Assembly: GCF_001507645.1 (NCBI RefSeq)
Contig: NZ_CP013909.1
Span: 2,294,001-2,358,000, forward strand
Source: Hymenobacter sedentarius
GTDB taxonomy: Bacteria > Bacteroidota > Bacteroidia > Cytophagales > Hymenobacteraceae
Length of the DNA stretch: 64,000 nucleotides
Reading direction: 5' to 3'
The notes beneath the pieces were generated by a model, which saw nothing but the letters and a program-made list of their open reading frames with translations, ran no database searches and had not been told where the DNA came from. Below, piece by piece: positions 1 through 13,714 of the stretch; position 1 is the stretch's first letter, and each line of letters opens with the position of its first letter. The position numbers and the translations under genes are program-made.

Positions 1-4733
<4,733 letters not shown>

Positions 4734-4799
4734 GGGCCGCTTAGGCAAATTTTCGGTTCTTTCGCTCGTTTTCGACACTACATTTTGCTACTACCAGCC

Positions 4800-6305
4800 A
4801 TGCAGCACCCTTCTTCAGGCTCACGCCGCTACCTACTATTGGGATTACTGGTGCTGGGCAGCCTCTTAGGGCTGCCGCGGGCCAGCCGTGCTCAAACGGC
4901 CTTGGGGCTAGGCTGGGCCCGCAACAACGTCAACGGCGCCGTGTTCCGCAAGAATTCTGTGGTGACGCACAAGCGGGAGCAGTTCACCGCCTACTATGAT
5001 TCGTTGGGCTACGTGGTGCTGGCCAAGCGTCACCTGCCGGCTGGGCCGTGGCAGGTGCAGCGCACGCAATACCAAGGCAATGTGAAGGACGCGCACAACG
5101 TCATCAGCCTGATGGTGGACGGCGCCGGCTACGTGCACCTGTCCTTCGACCACCACAACAACCCGCTGCACTACTGCCGCAGTAAAGTGCCCGGCTCCCT
5201 GGACATGGGCGAGCTGCAGCCCATGACCGGCCAGCAGGAACAGAAAGTGAGCTACCCGGAGTTTCACCGCTTCCCCAACGGCGACCTGCTGTTTATGTAC
5301 CGCGACGGTGGCTCCGGCAACGGCAACCTCGTGCTGAACCGCTACCGCCCCAAAACCCGGCAATGGAGGCGCCTGCACGACGTGCTGATTGACGGCGAGG
5401 GCCAGCGCAATGCCTACTGGCAGGCCTGCATCGATGCCCGGGGCACCATTCACGTGTCATGGGTGTGGCGCGAGTCGCCGGATGTGGCCTCCAACCACGA
5501 CATGGCCTATGCCCGCTCCCTGGACGGCGGCAAAACCTGGCAGAAGAGCACCGGCGAGCGTTACCAGGTGCCCATTACCGAGCGCACGGCCGAGTACGCC
5601 TGCCGCATCCCCCAGCGTAGCGAGCTGATAAACCAGACCTCCATCACGGCCGATGCCAGCGGCAACCCCTACATCGCCACGTATTGGCGGCCGGCGGGTA
5701 TGCAGGTTCCGCAGTACCAGCTGGTGTACCTGGAAGCGAAGCAGTGGAAAACAGCGCAAGTAGGCCAGCGCACGACCCCGTTTAGCCTGAGCGGCGCCGG
5801 CACCAAGAAGATTCCGATGGCCCGCCCTCAGGTGCTGGTGGGGGAGAAGAAGGGGCACCGTAGGGTGTACGTCCTCTTCCGAGATGCCGAGCGCCAGGAC
5901 CGGATATCGGTAGCCCAATGCGTCGACCTGACCAAGAACCAGTGGACCACCACCGACCTCACCACCATCTCCGTGGGCAGCTGGGAGCCGAGCTACGACA
6001 CCGAGCGCTGGAAAAAACAAGGCGTGCTCAGCCTGTTCGTGCAGCGCACTGGTCAGGGCGACGGCGAGACCCTGGAGAAGCTGGCCCCCCAGCCGGTGTA
6101 CATCCTGGAATGGAACCCCAACACCGTAGCCGCGCCGGTGGGCCGCGCCTCCGCGGCGCCCACGCATGCGGCCGATGGCTGGAAGCTGGTATGGGTCGAC
6201 GAGTTCAACACCCCCGGACCGCACGACCCCCGAAGATTAAAGTTTGAAAACGGATTTGTGCGCAACCACGAGCTGCAATGGTACCTACCCGATAGTGCCC
6301 GCTGA
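4800..6305 (+). CDS. BNR-repeat propeller protein with a truncated GH16 start at its C terminus
   Basis: The 501-residue protein opens with a signal peptide (LLLGLLVLGSLLG, then SRAQ). A TTG at 4785 is in frame but the ATG at 4800 is the better start. Residues ~35-440 look like the BNR_4 family of beta-propellers, with the His-rich segment KDAHNVISLMVDGAGYVHL followed by FDHHNNP; that family includes ulvan and related polysaccharide lyases, but many members are uncharacterised. The last ~45 residues (WKLVWVDEFNTPG onward) are the beginning of a GH16 domain, cut off by a TGA at 6303. Further GH16 sequence continues downstream in another frame (see next entry), so the ancestral protein was probably a propeller fused to a GH16 glucanase. 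The propeller part looks intact and may still be made. Confidence 0.82.
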   Translation: MQHPSSGSRRYLLLGLLVLGSLLGLPRASRAQTALGLGWARNNVNGAVFRKNSVVTHKREQFTAYYDSLGYVVLAKRHLPAGPWQVQRTQYQGNVKDAHNVISLMVDGAGYVHLSFDHHNNPLHYCRSKVPGSLDMGELQPMTGQQEQKVSYPEFHRFPNGDLLFMYRDGGSGNGNLVLNRYRPKTRQWRRLHDVLIDGEGQRNAYWQACIDARGTIHVSWVWRESPDVASNHDMAYARSLDGGKTWQKSTGERYQVPITERTAEYACRIPQRSELINQTSITADASGNPYIATYWRPAGMQVPQYQLVYLEAKQWKTAQVGQRTTPFSLSGAGTKKIPMARPQVLVGEKKGHRRVYVLFRDAERQDRISVAQCVDLTKNQWTTTDLTTISVGSWEPSYDTERWKKQGVLSLFVQRTGQGDGETLEKLAPQPVYILEWNPNTVAAPVGRASAAPTHAADGWKLVWVDEFNTPGPHDPRRLKFENGFVRNHELQWYLPDSAR

Positions 6306-6793
6306 GAAGCGGCCTGCTGGTCATTGAAGCCCGGCACGAGCCGCGCCCCAACCCCGGCTTGTGGCCCGCTTTCTGGACCCTGGATGTGAGCCAGCCCTGA
6401 CCCTCCAATGGCGAAATCGATATAATGGAGTACTACCAGGGGAAGATCTTCGCTAACGTCGCCTCGGGCACCAGCCAGCATTATAATGCCCGGTGGCACA
6501 GCCAGACCAAACCCGTGACCAGCTTTGCCGACCCCGAATGGGCCCACCAATTTCACGTCTGGCGCATGGACTGGGACGCGCAAGCCATCCGCCTTTACGT
6601 CGATGACGAACTGCTAAACGAAACGCCCCTCACCGAAACTATTAACGAGGACGGCTCCGGGTTCAACCCCATGACGCAGCCCCATTACGTGCTGCTAAAC
6701 CTGGCCCTGGGCGGTGACAACGGCGGCCCGCTTAACAACACGGCCTTTCCCAACCGCTTTGAAGCGGACTACGTGCGGGTGTACCAGCGCTAG
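6306..6793 (+). pseudogene. Decayed GH16 (laminarinase-type) domain of the preceding gene
   Basis: Downstream of the TGA at 6303, the sequence read in the +2 frame gives SGLLVIEARHE, then WPAFWTLDVSQP, a TGA at 6398-6400, and then SNGEIDIMEYYQGKI through to a TAG at 6791. These are successive pieces of one GH16 domain. Three lesions are visible: a frameshift at about 6300, a missing block of roughly 40 residues between EARHEPRPNP and GLWPAFW (known from the usual GH16 layout), and a stop where the family usually has Trp. The catalytic ExDxxE motif (6413-6430) survives. An ATG at 6425 could start a 122-residue product, but it would begin inside the active-site motif. Three independent defects argue for true decay rather than one sequencing error. 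Confidence 0.85.
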
Positions 6794-7095
6794 CCCAGGG
6801 CGCGGGGAAGTAACGTGCCGCCCAGGGCCAGCGGGCGACGGCACAGCGGCAAGGGCAAACGCCGCATCATACACAAATACTGGCGAGTAGAGCAGGGTAG
6901 TTGGAAATTCGACACGCCCCAGGGCGGCCAGCTGCTGCTCCTCGGGCAAAGGGTTGAATTGGTAGAACGTCACCGGGCCAAGGTACTGTCCGGCGCCGGT
7001 ACCTTTGGCCGCGCCTTTCCTTTTTCTTCCCATGCCCGATACCGACCCTGCCGCCGCCAGCCCGTTTGACAAAGCCCGCACGGGGCTGTGGGCCA
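6794..7095. other. Junction region with remnant sequence, no intact gene
   Basis: The stretch between the GH16 remnant and the hsdM fragment holds no convincing gene. On the minus strand, about 6840-7000 reads as a protein-like piece (QYLGPVTFYQFNPLPEEQQL and about 30 more residues) that resembles the start of small hypothetical proteins in this group, but it has no clear start in its own context and no proper end. It is best read as a broken piece left by rearrangement. Confidence 0.35.
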
Positions 7096-7371
7096 GCCGG
7101 GCTCCTTGCCCAGGTCGGAGAGCAGGTGGCGGTACTGCACCTCCAGCGGGTCGCCTTCGAGGGGACGCAGGCTAGCCCAGTCTTTTCCGGCGGGCACGGC
7201 CGGGGCGTTGGGGGCGCCGGCCTGCTCGTCGGCCATTTTCAGGAACAGCAGGTAGGTGATTTGCTCGACGTAGTCGCCGTAGCCCACGCCGTCGTCGCGG
7301 AGCACGGTGGCGTAGCCCCAGACGCGCTGGACGAGGGATTGGGCGGTGGCATTCAAGGTGGGTTGACGCAT
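7096..7371 (-). pseudogene. Truncated copy of the hsdM 5' end
   Basis: From the ATG at 7371 the first 92 codons match the start of the intact hsdM at 17293 with only three amino-acid differences (residues 61, 70 and 75). Similarity also covers about 20 bases upstream of the start codon. At 7096, right after LGKEPG, similarity stops abruptly and the frame runs on into unrelated sequence to 6970. Both copies are on the minus strand, so they form an imperfect direct repeat of about 300 bp separated by about 9.9 kb. The fragment lacks the SAM-binding and NPPF motifs and cannot be a methyltransferase. Confidence 0.9.
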
Positions 7372-7588
7372 GGGAGTAGGTAGCGAAGAGGGTAGTCCCG
7401 TATCAGGTACAAATAAGGCCTCTCATGATACCGTGGGAGGTTTTTTTGATTTTTTTAGGTACGGTATAGGGTGCAAAGAGAATTTTTTGAACGATGAAAG
7501 CTTTGCCCCGCGGTTCCCTGCAAGAAGCTCTTTATGGAATCTATCCACCGGCTCAAGTAAATCTCAAATAATTCCTCGCCGCCCGCGC
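7372..7588. other. Short non-coding spacer with poly-T runs
   Basis: The sequence includes two T7 runs near 7440-7457 and is less GC-rich than its surroundings. I see no gene, clear hairpin or repeat in it. Confidence 0.4.
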
Positions 7589-9898
7589 CTACTGCAGGCC
7601 GAGGTAGACGCGAAACGTGGCCCCTTCGCCCACGCGGCTGTCCGCTTCGATGCGGCCGCCGGTGGCCTGCACCAAGCGGTTGACGAGGTAGAGGCCCACG
7701 CCGGTGCCCTCGGGGTGGGTGTGAAAGCGCCGGAAGAGCTGAAACAGGTCGGGGCCGTGGGCCGCGGCGTCGAAGCCCAGGCCGTTGTCTTTCACCCACA
7801 GCACCGGCTGACCGGCGTCGAGCCAGAGCGAGACGTGGACCCGGCCTGGCCGGGCCGGGTCGGCGTACTTAAACGCGTTGCTGAGCAGGTTGAGCACGAT
7901 GGTGCGCAGGCCGGCGCGCGGGTACGAGACCACGGGCCGCGCCGCGAAGTCGACCGTGACGCGGGCGCGCGCGGCCCGAACCTGGGGTTCGAGCACCTGC
8001 AGCACGTCGGCGACCAGTTCCTCCAGATTCAGGGCCTCGGGCGGGTCCAGCGCGGCTTGTTGCATCTGCCCCAGCGCCGACAGGTCGTCGCGGGTGGCGG
8101 TGAGCTGGCGCATGGTTTGCTCGATCAGGGGCACCAGCACGCCTTCTTCGGCCGGGTCGGTGAAGGTGACGCCGCGGCGCAGCTCGCCGATGAGGCCGGC
8201 CAGGTTGAGCACGGGCAGCTTGAGGTCGTGGCTGGCGGCGTACACAAAGCTGTCGAGGTCGGCGTTGGTGCGCGTCAGCTGGGTGTTGCTCTCGCACAGG
8301 GCCGCGTTGACCAGCTCCGTGTCGACGTGGGCGACCCGCAGGGTGGCGTAGGCGGCGGCCAGCTCCTGGCCGAGTTTTTCGAGCACCTGCCGGGCCCGCA
8401 CCTGCTCGCTCACGTCGGTGGCCACCACCGTGATGCCCGTGATGCGGCCGTCGGCGTCGGGCAGGGGCTGGTAGACGAAGTTCCAGTACACGGTGTCGCG
8501 CTGCCCGGCCCGGTCGAGCGTGGAGGGCAGTTCCGTGGCCACGTACGGGACGCCCGTGGCCAGCACGCCAGCGAGCAACTCCTCGAAGCCCTGGCCGGCC
8601 GCCTCCGGCAGGGCCTCAAAGAGCGGCTGGCCGAGCATCTGCTCGGCCGTGCGGCCCCAAATGGCGCACACGGCGGGGTTGGCCAGCTCGATGACGTGGC
8701 GCGGGCCCCGGAAGATGGCCACGGCCACCTGCTCGCGCACCCGCACCTGCTCGCTCACGTCGAAGGCGCACACGGCCACGCCCACCACGGCGCCATTTTC
8801 CCGGAAGGCCTGGTAGGTGAAATCGAAGAACCGCGTGCGCGGGCCGTTGGGGCCTTCGTCCACCAGGGGCATTTCCTGGCCGTGGTAGGGCAGGCCGGTG
8901 GCGTAGACCCGGTGCAGCAGGGCAAGGAAGCCCTGCGCTTCGGCTTCGGGCAGGGCCTCGGCTAGCGGCCGGCCGCGCAGCACCCGGCCCGGGTAGAGGG
9001 CCTGGTAGCTATCGTTGACGTACTCCAGCCGCAGCTCGGGGCCGCGCAACAGGCTCACGGCGGCGGGCGTCTGGTCGAAGACGGCCGCGATGGTCGCGCG
9101 CTGCTGCTCGGCCGCGCGCAGGGCGGCCTGCAGCTGGCCGGTGCGCTCCCGCACCCGGGTTTCCAGCTGCCGGTTGAGCTGGCGCAGGGCCTGCTGGCTC
9201 AGGTGCAGCTCGGCGGCGTGGGCGCGGATGTCGGCGTTGGCGGCTTTCAACGCCGCGTTGGCCCGGGCCAGGTGCTGGTTGCTGTCCGTGAGCTGGCCGA
9301 TGGTGGCGTCCAACTCCGCGTTGGTGACGGCCAGTTCCTCGTTGGTCACGGACAACTCCTCGTTGCTGGTGGCCAGCGCCGCGTTGGCCACGGCCAGCTG
9401 CTGGGCAGTCGCGGCGGGCCGGTCGCCGCGCGCTTCGGCCTGCCGGCGGGCCCGCACGTGGGCGCTCACGTTGTAGGCAAACAGCAGCAGGCCCGTGACC
9501 TCCCCCGTCCGGGGGTCGCGCTGCGGTTGCGCGATGAAGGTAAAGTGGACCGGCCCGCGCGGGTCGGGGCGGGTGGCGTCGCGGAATTCGACCTCCCCGG
9601 GGCCGTGGCAGACGGTGCCGGAGGCGTACACCCCGTCGAGCAACTCGAAAAACGGCTGGCTCTGCAACTCCGGCAGCGCCTCGCGCAGGGGCAGGCCCGC
9701 CAGCGTCCGGTCGCCAAACAGCTGCCGAAACAGGGGGTTGCTCACCGTGACGACGTGCCTCGGCCCGGAGAGGCCGGCCAGACAGGCCGGCGCGGCCTGC
9801 ACCAGCGCGTGGAGCCGCTGGCGGTGCGCCGGTGCCTCGGGGGCCGGCCCGGACAGGCCGGGTAAGGAGGGGTCGGGCATCGGCACGGCGTCAAGCAC
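7589..9898 (-). CDS. PAS-domain sensor histidine kinase, cytoplasmic
   Basis: The 769-residue protein has no signal peptide or membrane segment, so it probably senses something inside the cell or through a partner. An alternative start is Met7 (9880). An N-terminal PAS domain (about 25-150) is followed by a coiled coil built from repeats of the type TNEELAVTNAEL (about 160-270), two more PAS domains (about 280-400 and 400-510), a second short coiled coil and the kinase core. The phospho-acceptor is H557 in SHDLKLPVLN. The ATPase domain has an N box (NLLSNAFKYADP), a G1 box (DNGLGF) and a G2 box (GTGVGLYLVNRLV). No response regulator is adjacent. The only partner candidate nearby is the CheB-like fragment at 10318-10845, which is broken. 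Confidence 0.9.
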   Translation of the reverse strand: MLDAVPMPDPSLPGLSGPAPEAPAHRQRLHALVQAAPACLAGLSGPRHVVTVSNPLFRQLFGDRTLAGLPLREALPELQSQPFFELLDGVYASGTVCHGPGEVEFRDATRPDPRGPVHFTFIAQPQRDPRTGEVTGLLLFAYNVSAHVRARRQAEARGDRPAATAQQLAVANAALATSNEELSVTNEELAVTNAELDATIGQLTDSNQHLARANAALKAANADIRAHAAELHLSQQALRQLNRQLETRVRERTGQLQAALRAAEQQRATIAAVFDQTPAAVSLLRGPELRLEYVNDSYQALYPGRVLRGRPLAEALPEAEAQGFLALLHRVYATGLPYHGQEMPLVDEGPNGPRTRFFDFTYQAFRENGAVVGVAVCAFDVSEQVRVREQVAVAIFRGPRHVIELANPAVCAIWGRTAEQMLGQPLFEALPEAAGQGFEELLAGVLATGVPYVATELPSTLDRAGQRDTVYWNFVYQPLPDADGRITGITVVATDVSEQVRARQVLEKLGQELAAAYATLRVAHVDTELVNAALCESNTQLTRTNADLDSFVYAASHDLKLPVLNLAGLIGELRRGVTFTDPAEEGVLVPLIEQTMRQLTATRDDLSALGQMQQAALDPPEALNLEELVADVLQVLEPQVRAARARVTVDFAARPVVSYPRAGLRTIVLNLLSNAFKYADPARPGRVHVSLWLDAGQPVLWVKDNGLGFDAAAHGPDLFQLFRRFHTHPEGTGVGLYLVNRLVQATGGRIEADSRVGEGATFRVYLGLQ

Positions 9899-10317
9899 TA
9901 AAGGGCAATCAAGCAGGATTTTCAGGAAGGTACGGGTTTGGCCAGCGGAAAGCGCTTGATCGAGGCGGCCAAGCGCACTGGATGCCGCGGCTGGCGACCG
10001 GTGTTACAGGCGTCGCACTTGCTCGTATTGCTTCGACTCCATGGGCGCAAGCACCCGGTCAAGGGTTAGGTTGCCGCGCACGAACGGGTCGAGCAGGAAC
10101 CGTTCGTAAGGGTTGGGCGCCCGCGCGGTGCCGCCGACCACGCTCAGGCCGCGGGTGAGCAGTGCCGGCTGGTCCGTGGCGGTGCCCACCTCGGCGGGTT
10201 GTTGGCTTAGCCAACGGGACGGGCGCGCGCATGCCCGAAAGGATGCGGCACCGAAGCAGGCGCCCAGCTCCACCCCGGCCTTTGGCGGGCCCGAAACGGC
10301 CTCCGCCGGCCGCCTCG
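9899..10317. other. Spacer with a weak minus-strand reading frame (10004-10273)
   Basis: On the minus strand an 89-residue frame ends with a protein-like tail (TARAPNPYERFLLDPFVRGN and about 20 more residues). Its first ~40 residues look like translated non-coding DNA. The tail may be the end of a gene whose front has been lost, matching the decayed state of the neighbouring CheB-like gene. I do not recognise a family and would not call it a functional gene. Confidence 0.3.
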
Positions 10318-10845
10318 TTAGTCGGCCGGATGCGGCAGCTTCTTTTTCTGGAACTGCAAGTCCCCGCTGAGGGCTTCCTGCTGCAGGATGGAGCGGTGGA
10401 CGAGGCGGGCCTGCTGGCCGCTTTCGGCGGCTTTGCGCAAAAAGAGCGCGGCCACGTCCGGTTGCTCGGCGTCGGCAAAGTGCTGGCCCAGGTTCTGGAG
10501 CAGCATGCTGGCTTCTTCCAGCCCGCGCATGGACTGGTAGAGCATGCTCTCCACCGACTCGGTGACCTCGCTTAGCAGGGCGCTTACGGTGTAGGCGTGG
10601 CCGGTGTGGCAGCGGTAGCGGATGAGCTGGCCCTCGATGAGCTGGGTGAGGGCGCCGTGGCAGTCGGGGCAGGTGAAGGGCGTGAGCTTGCCTTTGTCGA
10701 TGATGCCCAGTTCGAATCCTCCCCCCTGCTTGGCAATGGTCAGCTCGATTTGGAGCAGGTCGAGTTCGGCGGCGGGCAGGGGCGAGCCGGCGGATAAAGG
10801 TGGCAACAAACCCAGCCTACAGCAAATAAAGATTATAGAATTCAT
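10318..10845 (-). pseudogene. C-terminal fragment of a CheB-like methylesterase gene
   Basis: The frame reads as the C-terminal region typical of CheB-type proteins in this phylum: a Cys/His cluster (FTCPDCHGAL, then YRCHTGHAY) followed by helices (RGLEEASMLLQNLGQHFAD). The N-terminal methylesterase domain with its Ser-His-Asp triad is missing. The first ~22 residues (MNSIIFICCRLGLL...) are encoded by AT-rich DNA and do not belong to the family, so a rearrangement has cut the gene at about 10790. It lies upstream of the histidine kinase on the same strand, and the two may once have formed a signalling pair. Confidence 0.75.
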
Positions 10846-10975
10846 GACTTCTATTCAATTGAAACGATTGCATAAATTATTGATTTATCGACCAATAGCG
10901 AATGAATTTCAGGCTTTTCAGTGCGCCTTTCAGTGTAATTAAAATAAATAAATATACAAGGAGACCTCAGAGGCG
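10800..10975. other. AT-rich scar between GC-rich genes
   Basis: The sequence from about 10800 to 10975 is strikingly AT-rich (runs such as attaaaataaataaatata) inside a region of high GC. It carries the junction where the CheB-like gene is truncated. It has no recognisable terminal inverted repeats or transposase. It is probably a remnant of foreign DNA and may also serve as promoter region for the hydrolase gene downstream. Confidence 0.5.
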
Positions 10976-11079
10976 GCAAGAGGCTCCCGTACCTTTATGG
11001 TCTGCACCGCGAGGGGATGTGTCTGCAGGCCCTACTTTTTCGGTCACCTGTTTTCCCGACACCCGGTAGGGGCCCGTAT

Positions 11080-11922
11080 ATGCCCAAAGCCTTTATTTTG
11101 CTGGTGCTCTTACTGGCTGGACCCTCGTGGAGCCATGGACAGTCGGTTGGCGCAACCGATACGCTCACCGTTTACCTATTTCCGGGCTTGGGGCTGGATG
11201 GCCGACTTTTTCAGCACCTGTCCCTGCCGTACCGGGTTAAGACCATCAACTGGGTGCCGGTAGAGAAAAAGGAAACCCTGCCGCACTATGCGTTGCGGCT
11301 GGCCGGCCAGCTGGACACCACCACGGCCTACGCTCTGGTGGGCGTATCGTTTGGGGGGATGTGTGCCAGCGAGATTGCCAAAGTCTATCGGCCCGCGCAT
11401 ACGGTTCTCATCTCATCGGCCGCCAGCCGTCAGGAAATTCCGCTAAGCATTAAGCAATTGAAGTTGCTGCCCTTGCACCGGCTGTTTGGCGATGCCGGGT
11501 GTCGATGGTACGCACACGCCGCCCGGCGGACCTTCGGAATTCGCACCCCTGCGGAGGCCCAGCTCTTCGACGCAATGCTCCAAACAATGCCGGCCCACTA
11601 CTTTTCGCGGGCTCTTGACTGCATCCTGACCTGGGAAAGCGTTTCTCCTCCGCCCTCGCCCGTCCGCCTGCACGGCGACCGCGACCGGATCCTGCCGGGG
11701 TCGAAAAGCCCAGAAGTGGTGAGGATTGCACAGGGAACCCACCTGATGGTACTCACGCAGCCCGAGAGCCTCCGGGCCGCGCTGCTCCAAACCTTGGCTG
11801 GTAAGCCCCTTAGTCGAAAGCCTACCCCGCTTGGTGGAAATGGTGCAGTGAATGAGTCAGGGCCCAAGCAAAAGGATGGTCTTGGGGCCGTCAGTCCTAG
11901 CGGTCGTACGCGCACGAGGTAG
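11080..11922 (+). CDS. Exported alpha/beta hydrolase
   Basis: The ATG at 11080 starts a signal peptide (AFILLVLLLAGPSWSHG); the frame runs further upstream but without a signal-like start. The 280-residue product shows the alpha/beta-hydrolase pattern: oxyanion-region strand YLFPGLGLDG, nucleophile elbow GVSFGG (Ser90), candidate acid in HGDRDRI (Asp200 or Asp202) and catalytic His221 in QGTHLMV. The order and spacing are those of an active enzyme. The substrate cannot be told; esterase or lipase-like activity in the periplasm is most likely. The last ~45 residues are low-complexity and probably disordered. It is the only plus-strand gene in the 7-23 kb block. Confidence 0.8.
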   Translation: MPKAFILLVLLLAGPSWSHGQSVGATDTLTVYLFPGLGLDGRLFQHLSLPYRVKTINWVPVEKKETLPHYALRLAGQLDTTTAYALVGVSFGGMCASEIAKVYRPAHTVLISSAASRQEIPLSIKQLKLLPLHRLFGDAGCRWYAHAARRTFGIRTPAEAQLFDAMLQTMPAHYFSRALDCILTWESVSPPPSPVRLHGDRDRILPGSKSPEVVRIAQGTHLMVLTQPESLRAALLQTLAGKPLSRKPTPLGGNGAVNESGPKQKDGLGAVSPSGRTRTR

Positions 11923-12163
11923 CGGAAACCCGGTGCAGCGCGTTACCGATATTATAATTGGGTAAAACCATAAAGAATATCACCGACCTGCCAGGGAGGA
12001 GACCCCGCCCGCATCAATTTACTTGTTGCCAAAACGGGCTCCTGCGCGTGGAGCAAGGCTTCAAGGTTAGGCAATCAGGGCGCCGGGGCGTACAACGCAA
12101 CAACGCCCCCACCGGCAAAGATAGCGGCGGGGGCGTCCGGGGTGGGCTCCGGGCCCGGGGGTA

Positions 12164-13714
12164 TTACTTCAGGGGCTCGGGCTTGATGCTGGGCTTGATG
12201 CCGGCGGCCTGTTCGAAGGCGTCGGCAAGGATGGCCATGACCGCTTCCTGGTCGCCGGGGCGGCAGACGATGGAGTCGTGGATGGAAGCGCACCAGATTT
12301 TCTTCGTCTGGAGGGCCGTGGTCACCACGTCGATGACCAGGTTGGCTTCGATGCGCTGCATCTCGATGGCCAGGTTGTGGTAGGCCTCGCGCTTGTTGTA
12401 GGCGATGAGCTCGTAGACGTTGGGGAAGTGCTTCATGAACCACTGGCCGAGCTGGCTGCCCGCGGTGTGCTCCATTTTGCAGAAGAAGACCGAGCCGAAG
12501 AACCTGGACTTGAACTCGCGGCGCTCGCGGGAGCTGGCGGCGCGGAGCCCGTGGACCCGGGCGACCAGCTCGTAGAACGTGCCGCTGGCCGTCAAGCGCA
12601 TGTAGCGGCGCACGTCCTTGGGCCGCTGCTGGCCCTCGTAGCGGTGGTTGAGCAGCACGTTGAGGAGGAAGGGCTGGGAGTTGCGGATGTCTAGGTTGAC
12701 CAGCACCTCGTCCTCGTGCTTGACGTGGTAGAGGAAGGGGCGGAGGTGGGTGGCCAAGTTGGTGAGGAAGGTGTAGACCCGGGCTAGGTGGGGCTGGCGG
12801 GTGGGGTCCTTGTAGTAGACGATGCGAAACTTCTTGACCATCTCGCCGTCCACTTCTTTGAAGTACTCCTCCCGCCGGCCAATTTTGCGGTGCACCTTGG
12901 GGCGCTGGGTGAGCCCGGTGTCGAGCCGGCGGAGCATGTCGACAGCGATGGTGTTGGCCACGAGGGCGTCGCGCACGCTCTGCTGCATGACCAGGTAGTA
13001 GGTGCTTTCGAACTCGCCGCGTTTGTGGGCGTCTCGCACGCGCTTGGCGACCTCCTTGCGCTCGGGCAGCATGATGAGCGGGCTCTCGGCCGCGGCTTCG
13101 TCCAGGAGATCGGCGTAGGCCTTCAGCGGGCAGTGGCTGACCGAGAGGGTGAACTTGTGCTCGAAGAGGAACTCGCCGGTGGCCGCGGCGATGGCGTCGA
13201 GGTGGGCGTGGGCCGCCTCGTGGCGAATGCGCAGGTGCTTCATGTCTTTGTGGATGCGGTTGAGGAAACGCTCCTTGCGGAGGCCCTTGAGGTCGAGGGC
13301 GGCCCAGGCGTCGAGCCGCTTGGCCAGGACCTCGGGCTTGAAGGGGGACAGGGCGACGGCCTTGCTAACGTAGTCCGGGGCGATGCGGTAGCCGTAGCTC
13401 TTGCCGGTGCGGTGGTCAGCGGTGCCATCGCACTCGATGACGCCGGTGCTGGTCAGATTGTGGAGCATGTCCTTGACGTAGCGGGAGCCGTACTTCTGCT
13501 TCAGGACGCACTGGTTGACGGGCACGAAGTCGCCGGGCTTCAGGTGGCGGTTGAAGCACGGGGCGGTGACCAGGTAGCTGAGGAAGTCGGCGTACTTGTC
13601 CTGGTGGTGGTGGATGCTGTGCTCGTCGAAGCCGAAGGCGCAGAGCATGCTGGGGATGTCGGCGAGCTTGCCGGGGACGTTGAAGACGCGGTTGGTAACG
13701 TAGGTGGCGGCCAC
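12164..13714 (-). CDS. Uncharacterised protein with family-A polymerase-like motifs
   Basis: The 516-residue protein matches no family I can name. Its C-terminal half carries motifs laid out like the Pol I/T7 RNA polymerase superfamily. A candidate motif A is VNLDIRNSQPFL (Asp342, with Gln five residues later). Motif B reads R398-x3-K402-x3-F406-G407-x2-F410, the same spacing as the O-helix of Pol I. Motif C is SIHDSIVC (His479-Asp480), resembling the HDE/HDS signature. No exonuclease domain is visible; residues 1-300 are basic, helical-looking and could bind DNA or a primer. The two Asp residues would be the metal ligands. The role in plasmid or element replication is inferred from these motifs, from GC-rich repeats upstream and from an HTH protein in the same orientation. 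Motif A spacing differs from Pol I by two residues, so the assignment needs structural support. Confidence 0.6.
   Translation of the reverse strand: MAATYVTNRVFNVPGKLADIPSMLCAFGFDEHSIHHHQDKYADFLSYLVTAPCFNRHLKPGDFVPVNQCVLKQKYGSRYVKDMLHNLTSTGVIECDGTADHRTGKSYGYRIAPDYVSKAVALSPFKPEVLAKRLDAWAALDLKGLRKERFLNRIHKDMKHLRIRHEAAHAHLDAIAAATGEFLFEHKFTLSVSHCPLKAYADLLDEAAAESPLIMLPERKEVAKRVRDAHKRGEFESTYYLVMQQSVRDALVANTIAVDMLRRLDTGLTQRPKVHRKIGRREEYFKEVDGEMVKKFRIVYYKDPTRQPHLARVYTFLTNLATHLRPFLYHVKHEDEVLVNLDIRNSQPFLLNVLLNHRYEGQQRPKDVRRYMRLTASGTFYELVARVHGLRAASSRERREFKSRFFGSVFFCKMEHTAGSQLGQWFMKHFPNVYELIAYNKREAYHNLAIEMQRIEANLVIDVVTTALQTKKIWCASIHDSIVCRPGDQEAVMAILADAFEQAAGIKPSIKPEPLK

Noticed and set aside
7370..8965. 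Long plus-strand frame opposite the histidine kinase
   Set aside because: The translation is low in structure-forming patterns and overlaps the kinase core, where all catalytic boxes lie on the other strand.
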